DNA of 64,000 nt from Mesostigma viride (taxonomy: Eukaryota; Streptophyta; Mesostigmatophyceae; Mesostigmatales; Mesostigmataceae): NCBI GenBank assembly GCA_009746045.1, contig RPFO01000468.1, forward strand, positions 1 to 64,000. The letters are read 5' to 3'. Positions 52,053 through 62,827 of this stretch are shown piece by piece (position 1 is the first letter of the stretch; every line of letters begins with the position of its first letter). Position numbers and translations under genes: made by a program. The notes beneath the pieces were generated by a model. That model ran no database searches and was not told the origin of the DNA. It saw only the letters and a program-made list of their open reading frames with translations.

Positions 52053-52631
52053 CAGTGTATAATCATACGCAATACGCTATCGTACGCGGCCCAGGTGTAT
52101 AATGTATAATACGCTTCATACGGTGTATTATACGCTAATCGTACGCTAACCCCTTGAAAGTCTGTTTTTGCATGGTTTTGATGATCATTCATCAATCTGA
52201 CCAACCCAACATGTTCTCCAGCATCACAAGTTTGGCTTTATATGCCACATTATCACATGGCCTTGCCAATGTCGTCACTACCTAGAACAACAAGCGCTGT
52301 CCCTAATGAATAGTTACTCAATAAAAGCACAACAAAACGTCAAGTTTATATTCAACTAGGGGTACTGAATAAGACATTTTGCCAGAAATAAGACACATTG
52401 CCTACTCATCGTAGGCCGGCCATTACTAATGGTTCTGCATGAAGCAAGGATACAAAAGGCTTTATGGCTGGCATGCAGGCAGTTGTAAAGCATTACAAAT
52501 GATGCTGGGCAGGGCTCGGAAAAATACTGTCGGAACGACACATTGAAATAAATGTATGCATTATTCAATCCCGGTTTTCTGTTATGCAATATATCTGTTT
52601 GCCGCACGTGATGTTGATTACCTAGATGCGG

Positions 52632-52771
52632 ACAATGAATCCGGTGCGACTCATGTCGCTGGGCACAATGGTTGCAGTCTTGCCACGGGTTGTTAAGATA
52701 TAACCATGGCAGACTGCAACCATTGTGGCAACCATTGTGCCCAGCGACATGAGTCGCACCGGATTCATTGT
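52632..52771. repeat. Internal hairpin in hAT-C1 (about 45-base arms)
   Basis: ACAATGAATCCGGTGCGACT at the left is matched in reverse by the segment ending GGATTCATTGT. The inner parts GGTTGCAGTCT and AGACTGCAACC also pair. The same structure lies at 55743-55886 in hAT-C2. It resembles a small foldback element captured before the two copies dispersed. Confidence 0.75.
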
Positions 52772-52880
52772 AACAAAGCCATGTAACAAAGTGCACCGGA
52801 TGGCCCAGCAGTAGTGCGCCCTGAGCCGGCCATGCCGGAGGAGCTGGCATGAGCGGACTGCCACTCGGAGGCGTCGGTTT

Positions 52881-53210
52881 CTACAAGGTCAGTAAGCTTG
52901 CCTTTGGCTGCCGCCCGCGCGCATCAGCCTGCTTCCTGGCGTCACTACCCGCCTTTCTCTTCCTGGCCTTGTCATCCTTCTCCGCCTGCTCTCTCAACAG
53001 CTTGAGACGCAATGCCTTGGGTGGCTTCGAGCATGGGCACGCTTTCGCATCCTTGGCATACGTGCCGCCCATGATATGGGACCTTCCTCGGGTAGAAGAA
53101 CCCTTGAAATGTGCCTTGCATTCTGAGCCCGTCATTTGGTAGTTATTTGTCTGCTGCCCATCCTTGAAGACACGCTCTTTGCTAACATATGTCCAAACAT
53201 CCTCAGAATC
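52881..53210 (-). CDS. hAT-C1 transposase N-terminal fragment with BED-type zinc finger
   Basis: Reads DDDGADELEADSEDVWTYVS, KERVFKDGQQTNNYQM, then CKAHFKGSSTRGRSHIMGG and CPCSKPPKALRLKLLREQAE. The C...FKG...TR...HhxG.......C...P..h order is that of BED fingers in hAT transposases, which bind the transposon ends. It stops after a Lys-rich tail (PKASLLTL). The apparent start region (MATESEEMPRA) is one frame off. The copy in hAT-C2 is nearly identical. Confidence 0.65.
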   Translation of the reverse strand, partial: DSEDVWTYVSKERVFKDGQQTNNYQMTGSECKAHFKGSSTRGRSHIMGGTYAKDAKACPCSKPPKALRLKLLREQAEKDDKARKRKAGSDARKQADARGRQPKASLLTL

Positions 53211-54838
53211 AGCCTCTAACTCGTCGGCCCCATCATCATCATGGCCCTGGGCATCTCCTCACTCTCCGTAGCCATGGCGCCTGTTGATATGCTACGATAG
53301 GTGACCACCGCGATCTTGCTGGCAGACCGCGATCTTGGCACATTTTGTCTTCTTGAACGGTGCCTCCTTGTCCTGCCAATACACGCAGCCATATGCATTG
53401 ATCTTGGCCAAGTGGCACCTTGCTGCTCACTTGTTTCTACTACTCGGCGCGCCGCAGCCTAGTCTAGAAACTTCCGCTTCACCCGAGCTGTAAACTGATG
53501 CCGGAGCCAAAAATACGCAAAAAATACGCAAAAAAATACGCGATACGCAAGAAATACCCTAAAAATACGCGGCGCGTACGAAAGTACCCCATTTTCGTAC
53601 GCGCTGCTCGCGTATCGCGTATAATACGCGCGATACGGCGTATAATACGGCGTATGATTATACACTGACCTATGCTGCGTAAGAACGACCTGGCCACGGG
53701 CCCAGTCCAGGAAACCACAGGCAAAGAGGCGAAGGAAAGGCTCTACCGCGATCAAACAGAGGGCCCGCAGGAGTAGGCGATGGTACCGGATCCGAGGGCG
53801 CAAACCCGTCGGGAAGAACAGATCTACCAGGGGCTCCACGTTAGACGGCCACATCCGGATGTGCCGAACCTCTCGGGAGCGCCACCGACGAGCACACTGT
53901 CGCGACCCGAACGTCTCTAAGTAGTCGCTGGCCCGAGGAGGAGGGTGGCCACGGGAGTCTAGACCCTGGCCCGGGATGGGCGCTGGACGACGGGCATCCC
54001 ACTCCAGGATGGGCTGGAGAACCGTGCTGTACGTAGCACCCGGTACCGCAGGAAACTCTACCGTAAGGGCATCCGAAGCCATAATGCCCAGAGGCGGAGG
54101 GTAAGCCCACTCAGACTGGAACCCACCGTAGGTGTCCAAGTCGTTGTGACGCCTAGCCCAGCGATACAGAACGCGCCGAACCAGGATCTCACCCTGGAAC
54201 ACAGGATCAGCTAGAATAACCATGTCGAAAGGGGGCCGATCAGTCTCAATGGGTAGGCCACGGTCCCGCGGCGCCCGACACACCTGGGAGAACCCGTAGG
54301 ACATGGACGAAATGGCAAGCTCGGCGGAGGCGCGCGGCAGGTCACACTGTCGGCAGGCGATCGCGGACATACCATACCCAGGGACGGGCGTGTCGCGCGT
54401 CTCCGGCGTCGCATGCACCACAGAAGGGGCCCTGTCCCGATCACCCTGGGACAACTCCCGGAGGGAATCAGCAGCGCGGGTGGCGCGAGGATCCGAACCG
54501 GTAGACCGAACAACCGCAGCCAAAGACCGCGAGGCCGAAGGGGCAGGGGCCGAAGCAGGGGTAGGAACCGACACCAACGCAGACGGCACCGGTACAACAG
54601 GAGGTCGCGCCGGACCCGAAGCCGGAGGGGGCCGCGACGGACCCGCCACCGTAACTGGCGCGCCGGTCTCCGTTGACGGCGCACCCTCAGGCCACATATT
54701 GAAAATAGGGCCCGTAGGGACAGGCAGTCCGGCATAAGATTGGTTGCCATCCAAGCTCCAGTCGGGCACCGGAATCATCCTCTGCGGGGGACCACCCTCC
54801 CAACTGAAAGCCTGGGAAGATCGCCCGTGTCGCTGAAG

Positions 54839-56465
54839 CAGTGTATAATCATACGCCGTATTATACGCCGTATCGCGCGTATCATTATACGCGATACGCG
54901 AGCAGCAGCAGCAGAAAATGGGGTACTTTCGTACGCGCCGCGTATTTTTAGGGTATTTCTTGCGTATCGCGTATTTTTTTGCGTATTTTTTGCGTATTTT
55001 TGGCTCCGGCATCAGTTTACAGCTCGGGTGAAGCGGAAGTTTCTAGACTAGGCTGCGGCGCGCCGAGTAGTAGAAACAAGTGAGCAGCAAGGTGCCACTT
55101 GGCCAAGATCAATGCATATGGCTGCGTGTATTGGCAGGACAAGTCCTGAGGCACCGTTCAAGAAGACAAAATGTGCCAAGATCGCGGTCTGCCAGCAAGA
55201 TCGCGGTGGTCACCTATCGTAGCATATCAACAGGCGCCATGGCTACGGAGAGTGAGGAGATGCCCAGGGCCATGATGATGATGGGGCCGACGAGTTAGAG
55301 GCTGATTCTGAGGATGTTTGGACATATGTTAGCAAAGAGCGTGTCTTCAAGGATGGGCAGCAGACAAATAACTACCAAATGACGGGCTCAGAATGCAAGG
55401 CACATTTCAAGGGTTCTTCTACCCGAGGAAGGTGCCATATCATGGGCGGCACGTATGCCAAGGATGCGAAAGTGTGCCCATGCTCGAAGCCGCCCAAGGC
55501 ATTGCGTCTCAAGCTGTTGAGAGAGCAGGCGGAGAAGGATGACAAGGCCAGGAAGAGAAAGGCGGGTAGTGACGCCGGGAAGCAGGCTGATGCGCGCGGG
55601 CGGCAGCCAAAGGCAAGCTTACTGACCTTGTAGAAACCGACGCCTCCGAGTGGCAGTCCGCTCATGCCAGCTCCTCCGGCATGGCCGGCTCTGGGCGCAC
55701 TACTGCTGGGCCATCCGGTGCACTTTGTTACATGGCTTTGTTACAATGAATCCGGTGCGACTCATGTCGCTGGGCACAATGGTTGCCACAATGGTTGCAG
55801 TCTGCCATGGTTATATCTTAACAACCCGTGGCAAGACTGCAACCATTGTGCCCGGCCTGCGACATGAGTCGCACCGGATTCATTGTCCGCATCTAGGTAA
55901 TCAACATCACGTGCGGCAAACAGATATATTGCATAACAGAAAACCGGGATTGAATAATGCATACATTTATTTCAATGTGTCGTTCCGACAGTATTTTTCC
56001 GAGCCCTGCCCAGCATCATTTGTAATGCTTTACAACTGCCTGCATGCCAGCCATAAAGCCTTTTGTATCCTTGCTTCATGCAGAACCATTAGTAATGGCC
56101 GGCCTACGATGAGTAGGCAATGTGTCTTATTTCTGGCAAAATGTCTTATTCAGTACCCCTAGTTGAATATAAACTTGACGTTTTGTTGTGCTTTTATTGA
56201 GTAACTATTCATTAGGGACAGCGCTTGTTGTTCTAGGTAGTGACGACATTTGCAAGGCCATGTGATAATGTGGCATATAAAGCCAAACTTGTGATGCTGG
56301 AGAACATGTTGGGTTGGTCAGATTGATGAATGATCATCAAAACCATGCAAAAACAGACTTTCAAGGGGTTAGCGTACGATTAGCGTATAATACACCGTAT
56401 GAAGCGTATTATACATTATACACCTGGGCCGCGTACGATAGCGTATTGCGTATGATTATACACTG
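54839..56465 (+). mobile_element. hAT-C2: second copy, opposite orientation
   Basis: Same TIR (CAGTGTATAATCATACG) and content as hAT-C1 in reverse orientation, flanked by its own 8-bp TSD CGCTGAAG (54831-54838 and 56466-56473). It carries the BED-finger fragment on the plus strand (about 55304-55633). Small differences from hAT-C1 include an added CAGCAG near 54903 and a shortened hairpin flank. Confidence 0.9.
55304..55633 (+). CDS. hAT-C2 transposase N-terminal fragment with BED-type zinc finger
   Basis: Same reading as in hAT-C1 (VWTYVSKERVFKDGQQTNNY, then CKAHFKGSSTRGRCHIMGG), with one residue in the finger changed from S to C and a G/R change in the Lys-rich tail. It is a DNA-binding N-terminus only, not a complete transposase. 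Confidence 0.65.
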   Translation, partial: DSEDVWTYVSKERVFKDGQQTNNYQMTGSECKAHFKGSSTRGRCHIMGGTYAKDAKVCPCSKPPKALRLKLLREQAEKDDKARKRKAGSDAGKQADARGRQPKASLLTL

Positions 56466-56941
56466 CGCTGAAGAAACCCCGCACTGGCTGCGATGGCGCG
56501 GCGGGCGGCCCAGAGGCGGCGACGGCGGGCACAGCCGCTGGGGCGGAAGACTCGCGTCGAGGCGCAGAAACGTCGGTCGCAGGCGCAGAGGCAACCAGGG
56601 GCGTCGGAGCCGCAGCAACAGAGGAAACCGCAGCTACCGAAGGCTCGCACAGCGCAGGCGAAACCGTAGGTGCCGAAACAACCGAAGGGGTAGGGGGCGC
56701 AGATACAACAGACACCCCACCTGGCGTGGCTGGGGCCTGCGCTTGGGCCGCCATGAAGGCCCCGAACGCCGCGGTCAGGGACTGAATCTGGGCCTGCATC
56801 GCCGAAACAGTCGCCGAGAGATGATCGGGCTCGCGCTCCAAACCCAAAGGGGTAGGCTCTGACATGACGGCTGCGGAGGGGAGGGGACAACCAACCACCC
56901 GTCGACAGCAGACATAACATAAGAGAGGAGAAGGTCTACAA

Positions 56942-59900
56942 CTAGAGCTTATGCAGGGTTTTATACTCCTGCAAAAGGCGACTACACCCATCTAGCTCAC
57001 TCTCCGTATACCAGACTTTATCTACCTCACTACGAGCATACATCCATTTCACCTTATACTGGAGCTGGGTACCGCGGCCCTTTTTGATATCTCTATGGGC
57101 CACGATACTCTCTACCTCGTCTTCTATCTCACCAGTATCAGGGTTATGCTCTAAAGGGGCAGGAGCTAGTTCTCTACCAGCGAACGTGCTTGGGTGATAA
57201 AGCTTCAGCTGGCTTCTATGGAAGGTGTTAGAATGTGTCTGCCAAGAGGTAGGGATATCTATTTTATATAAGAAATTACCTACTCTAGACAACACACGGA
57301 AGGGTCCTAAGAAGGCGGGCCTAAGTTTCACTTTAAGTTCTGCTTCGAACTTATGAGCAAAACGGCCAACACGAGGGCCTTCTACTAAGACTAAATCCCC
57401 TATATCTATTTCAGGTGCTCTTCTATCTAGGGAGGCACGCAACCTAGCAAGGTACTTAGCCTGAGCCTTTTGGTACCCTGAAATCGCGTGATCATGGGCA
57501 TTTTTCATTTTATCTAGCAAGGCCTGTACACCTTCTACAGTATCCCGGGACACATCGTCCCGGTCCCGTAAAGGACTAGTGTCCATGTTCCCAAGAAAAG
57601 TCCTTATTTTAGGACCAGTTTGAATTAAAAAATATATGTGCAAACATCAAATTTTGACCCTGGCATTTTTACCACTGACAGATAACACACTTTTTGAATT
57701 TTGGACAAAAACCTGGGTTCAAATAATTACATTTAGTGCCTGAATGGACCCTGGCCCATGGCAGGCCTCAAACCGCGAATTTGGTCAAAATGAGAATTTA
57801 GGACCAATAGGACCAATTAGTGTCAACGCATGACCATGCTATCCACACGGTCCCTTGAGCATCTTACAAGCGCTAGGGGACCCTACGAGGCCTTGGGATG
57901 GCGGGGCAGCGTATAACAAGGCCATACCCTGCTGTGGCTGCCTCTATATATACGCGTGCTTAACGGTGTCACAGATGGTGCAGGTAATGCAATATACGGT
58001 TGCATGGTTGCTGAGGTTGCCCGGCTTGAACATGGCCCACCCCTTGCGGTAAACTTTCTCTAAGCATATGCCAAACCTTCTTTGACATCACGGACATGCT
58101 GGCCACCACCCAGCGATGAAAAAACATTGCATTTGCATTGCAACTAACACATGAATGCAGCCAAATCAAGTTACAGAACAACGTTGTGCTAACATGCAAC
58201 GCTTTGTGAGCGAATTCAGGGTGCATGTAACACGTAAACCATATTGTATATACTGTCTGAGAACACCCTGAACGACTGCAGGCCATAGAACCATGGTTTA
58301 TAACTAACACATGAGTAAAACTGCTCTTACGCATGTGTGTTTTAGCTGCAGCGGACGACGAAGATAGAGACGTAAAAAATTGTATGACGTAAACCAACTA
58401 TGTGTGACAGTTATGTGCACAGAGAGCGTCCCCTCTTTTTAGGCATAGCTGGCTGACTCAAAACACCACGACAGCGTTGCCAGTTACACTCATGATCTAG
58501 GACACCCCGGCACGTACCTGCTACTTACGTCGCCTCATTCCAGATGGTTGCAAAAAAGTCGCTGAAATCCGCAGCGAGGTCAGCTTTCCGAGAGCTGAGC
58601 GCACCAAAGCTGGCCAACCGGTTCGAAAATGATATAAACCACGCTTGTGCTGCGTTCTAGGTCCAAGAAATACCGAAAGTGAAGACCTATAAGGTGCGCT
58701 CGCTGCCCAGCCTGAACGTCCCTAAAACATGGTCAACAATGGAAATCGGGCAAGAATATCACGGCCCAGGCGCTTCCATGTCAAATACTCCGTTTATAAA
58801 CTCCAGACTATAATCAAAATCGTCCACAAAAATGTCCTGGCTTGATTCGCACCACAATTGCTAATACACTAACATGTTTGTGCCAAAATCGACCCTCCGC
58901 GAGCAGGCGATCTGCGACCCATTTGTGTTGTGCCGCTGTGCTACAGCGCTACACATAAAAACTTGCGCAGAAAATTTCACAGCCTTTAAGCATAACTAAC
59001 GACCTTTCGTTTTTGCTACTGGGCGCCCGAAATGATAAACGCACGTGAAAACGCCGGCCACGATTGTCAGGTCGCCATATCCACCTCAGATCATTCCCGC
59101 ACCCACTTTTTCGCTCCAAAATCGGTTATATTTTTGGTCGAGGTACCTACTTTCCCGCCATTATACCCGGTACCCGGGTACGGAATCCGGGTACCATGTG
59201 CCGGTACCACGGGTCGGGTACATCATGCCGGGTACGGTCCACATGGGGTACGGTCCATATAGTGACCCCCCCCCCCGGTACCTCGGTTATAGTAAATTGG
59301 TCCTTAATTTAGGACTTTGTCCTAAATTAAGGACCGTGGGAGGCTTAACACTAGCTAAGAGAGAGGTAGGAGTAAGAGGCTGTCTACCAGTATCTAGGAA
59401 GAAGGGCGTATAGCCATGCGCAGCCTGGGGGCAATTGTTAAGGGAGAACTCTACCAAGCATAGATAATCCTCCCAATCACTCCCTGAGCCATTAACATAG
59501 TGCCTCAGCGCTTCTTCCACTACCCTATTAAGACGCTCTACTAGATGAGAGGAGGAGGAGTGATAGGCAGTACCGAATGTAACCTTGGTGCCGATAGCAG
59601 CGAAAAACTGCTGCCAAAAGTCAGATGTAAATAGCTTATCTTTATCACTAATAAACTGCCTACTCAAACCATGATATCTATATACGTTATTAAGGTATAG
59701 GCGTGCGCAATCGCGTGCGGTGAGTTCTAAGGGACACGGCACGAGATGACACATACGAGTAAAACGATCTACGAAAACAAGGATCTGGGCGTTACCTCTA
59801 TCATTCTTCCTAAAAGGTCCCACAAAATCCATCATAATGGAGTCCCACGGCATGATGGGATCAGGTAGGGTCCTAGGTTCTGATATCTGTCCTACATTGT

Positions 59901-62653
59901 TGGGTTTCATCTCCTGGCACGATTGACAGGTTCTAACATACTCATCTACATCCTTTGAAAGGGAAGGCCAGTAGTAAGAGCGGGCTACTAGGTCCCGTAC
60001 CCGTTTACCACCCTGATGAGCAGCTAAGTCATGCAACTCAAAGAGCAAGGAGGAGCGACAGATAGGAGGGACATACAGGCGCCATTGAGGGGGAGAATCT
60101 GCTATCTGCACATATAAAAACCCACCTACAAATTTACAAGGGTGCTTGCCTAATTGTTGGGGATGGGCAGCAATGGCAGCTAATGCTTCCGGCTCAGTGG
60201 CCGTAAATCTACTAATAAGGCGTTCAAGATCAGAGGTAGGCATCGCTACAGAGGTATCCAGAACAGGTTTAAAGAGATCTCCTACCGCCTTGCCAAAGAG
60301 AAGGGGAGGTCCTAGAGGGACTATGTTTTCATAAGACTTTCCTGACCTAGTCGCTATATGGCTAAGCGGTATAGAAATTTTATTTTTCCCCTCCCCCCCC
60401 ACCGAGGCCACAGGAAGGGCCTCACACGGGAGAGAGAGTCCTACGTGAGAAAGGAGATCAGGCATGCGAACAGCTGTATGAAAGAGGTAGGCATAGGATT
60501 CATCATCAGGTAGTTCACCATAAGGGGTTACACCCATAGTAGTAGGAACTAGAGTAGTATTGAGAACATCAAGGTCCTCGAAAAAGGAGTAATCTGCGCG
60601 ACGGGAGAGTGCATCTGGTACTATGTTATCTACACCCTTAACATACTGAAGTTTAAAAGGGGAAAACTGTGCTAAAAACTCCATCCAGCGCGCTTGACGA
60701 GGGGTAAGGTTGGGTTGTGAGAGAAGATGGGTAAGGGGACGGTGATCCGTCTGGATAACTAATCTATAAGGATCTATCTCGCAGGGTTCATTCAGACAAA
60801 CATCAAATTGAGCACCTTTAAGAAAGTGCTGCCACGCGTGGCAACAATACACCACAGCTAAAGTTCCTGCTGGTGTACGGGATAGTTACGCTCCGCAGGA
60901 GCATTGTCCTAGAGATATACTCGATTGGCTGTAAGCCCTGACCCTGATCCTGGAGAAGGACGCCCCCTATAGCTACCTTGCTAGCATCTGTAGCTACAAC
61001 AAAGGGTTTAGTAGTATCCGGTAGGATGAGTACGGGAGGGGAGAGGAGTAGGGATTTTAGACACTGAAAAGCCGACTGACATTCACTACTCCAAACAAAG
61101 GGGATATCCTTCTTTAATAAATGATTAATAGGGGCTGCTATAGTTGCGAAACGCGGGATAAAACGCCTATAGTAAGAAGCAATTCCTAGAAAACTACGTA
61201 CACCTTTAACGTCGGTAGGGGTAGGCCATTCCTGAATTGACTTAGTTTTATCCGGGTCGGTAGCGACCCCGGCATCTGACAGAACGTGCCCTAAAAATGG
61301 GACACTCCTACCCGAACGAACTTTAGCACGGCGCGCCCACAAAGAATTTTCAGCCATTATTTCTAATACTTTCTTTAAATCACGTAGGTGCGTTTCAAAA
61401 TCAGGAGAATAAATAAGGATATCATCTAAGTAAGCTTGAGCACAAGAACGGTCATGCTCAGATAAAGAAACAGAGGAGAAGGAAGGATCCTTTAAATCAG
61501 AGGACACTTGAGGAAGGTGAGAATTTCCCATAACAGGTCTAAGCACTTCATTCATTAACATTTGAAAAGAGGCAGGAGAGTTACAGAGTCCCATAGCCGC
61601 TACTCTAAACTGGTAATGACCAAAAGGGGTAGCAAAGGCGGTTTTATGGCAATCCTCAGGAGCTATGCGTAGTTGCCAAAAACCATCCGCACAATCCAGT
61701 ACTGTGAAACAGGTAGAACCTTTAACCTTATTAAATATATCATCAATACGAGGTAGAGGGTATTTAGACTTCACAGTAATATCGTTTAACTTCCTATAAT
61801 CAGTAACTAGGCGAAACTTGCCATTTGGCTTAGGAACTAACAGGACACCAGCGGAGTAGGGGGAGTTACTAGGCTCTATCAATCCTGCTTCTAATAGTGA
61901 CACTAAAATCTGTTTTAGTTCCTTTAATTCGGTAGGGCCCATTCTATACATCGGAGAGTGCGTAGGAACTGCACCGTCCTTGATAACTACACGGTGTAAA
62001 ACAGAACGAGGAGGAGGATAAGAAGGAGTCTTTTCTTCAAATACTTTTGAGGAATCTATCACAGCCATGTATCTTACTATTTCATTTTCAGTAAATCCCA
62101 CTCCTATTGTATCCACTGTGTTTACATCTATATCCACACTATTATTAGTGATAGGTATCTCCTGTACTTCTAACTGAAGGAACATACATAATAGGTATCC
62201 ATATTCCTTTAGTTCAGATCGCAATTCGTCATTGGACATTAATACTTCAGGTATAGGTCTCACAGGAGGATCAACAGGTGTAGGAGGAGTAATATCTACC
62301 AAGGATAAATTTTCTAATCTATAATGACGTTCCGGTACCCAGTAAGAGCTATCTGGAAACCAAATGACCATAGTATCATAATTAATAGTAATCTTATTAT
62401 CCTGGTGCCAATCTAATCCTAGTAATACATCAGCTGTAGTGATAGGGCCTATAGTGGCCGTCAGGTTGACCGTACGTCCTTGTATGACCAGGGGAAGGGA
62501 CACCGTACCCGGGGAATGACTGGTGCGACCGTCAGCATAATGGACAGTGACAGTTTTTGTGTGAGGGGTAGGGACTAGTCCTAAACGCCTAACTAGGGCC
62601 TCGCTCACAAAGGAGCTAGCCGCACCGCTATCCACTAACACAGAGACATTCAA
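56942..62653 (-). pseudogene. Gypsy pol: protease, RT, RNase H, integrase, chromodomain; split by a DNA element
   Basis: Domains in order: protease LVDSGAASSFVSEALV; RT with LVTDYRKLNDITVKSKYPLP, FTVLDCADGFWQLRI, AMGLCNSPASFQMLMNEVL and YLDDILIYS; RNase H with VIQTDHRPLTHLLSQ and VDNIVPDALSRRADY; integrase with YYWPSLSKDVDEYVRTCQSC, DFVGPF, SDKDKLFTSDFW and SSHLVERLNRVVEEALR; and a C-terminal chromodomain VESIVAHRDIKKGRGTQLQY followed by KVKWMYA. An unusual 30-residue spacer separates NEVLRPVM from the YLDD motif. A 1.7-kb DNA element lies between integrase core and chromodomain. Otherwise about one break is seen. Confidence 0.85.
57600..59334. mobile_element. DNA element of 1.7 kb inserted in gypsy pol
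   Basis: Ends share the inverted repeat GTCCTTA(A/T)TTTAGGAC. At the right end this repeat is itself doubled as a hairpin (59299-59335, 17-base arms, TTT loop). Near the right end, 59160-59280, GGTACC/GGGTAC motifs recur many times. No TSD could be found, and no transposase is encoded, so the superfamily is open. The pol frame on both sides identifies the insertion. Confidence 0.55.
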
Positions 62654-62827
62654 AGTTCATCAGCATGCAAGAAGGGGTCTACAACAGTATGAGGGACGGT
62701 TAAGCCACCATTCAAGAACATAAGAGGACGCACACGTAGTGGTAGGGATGATTCAGCTCCTACAGAGGTTATAAAAACAGGCAAGCAAAAATTATTATCT
62801 GGGGTACTATCTAAGGACCTGTCCAGG

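Larger units (their letters stand above)
52053..53667 (-). mobile_element. hAT-C1: hAT element, 1.6 kb
   Basis: Ends CAGTGTATAATCATACG and its complement, flanked by the 8-bp TSD ACCTATGC. It carries an N-terminal transposase fragment with a BED-type finger (minus strand, about 52881-53210) and an internal hairpin at 52632-52771. No catalytic hAT domain is present. Nearly identical to hAT-C2 in reverse orientation, and related to hAT-A by subterminal sequence. Confidence 0.9.
51887..56865 (-). pseudogene. Extra ORF downstream of gypsy pol, split by two hAT insertions
   Basis: Starts MSEPTPLGLEREPDHLSATV about 80 bases after the pol stop. An N-terminal coiled-coil-like LSATVSAMQAQIQSLTAAFG precedes an Ala/Pro/Val-rich linker. 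The middle part has CRQCDLPRASAELAISSMSY, then VLYRWARRHNDLDTYGGFQS, RQCARRWRSREVRHIRMWPS and FLRLFACGFLDWARGQVVLT. The end reads AHYQAYLDVLLASRGTYQTD. It reads in the sense of the element and ends 373 bases before the LTR. No envelope signature (signal peptide, transmembrane anchor) is obvious. I do not recognise the family. Both hAT insertions are later events. Confidence 0.55.

Noticed and set aside
52053-56465. A single 4.4-kb element with giant 1.6-kb terminal inverted repeats
   Set aside because: Each arm has its own TIRs and its own 8-bp TSD, and the middle segment continues the gypsy ORF, so these are two separate insertions.
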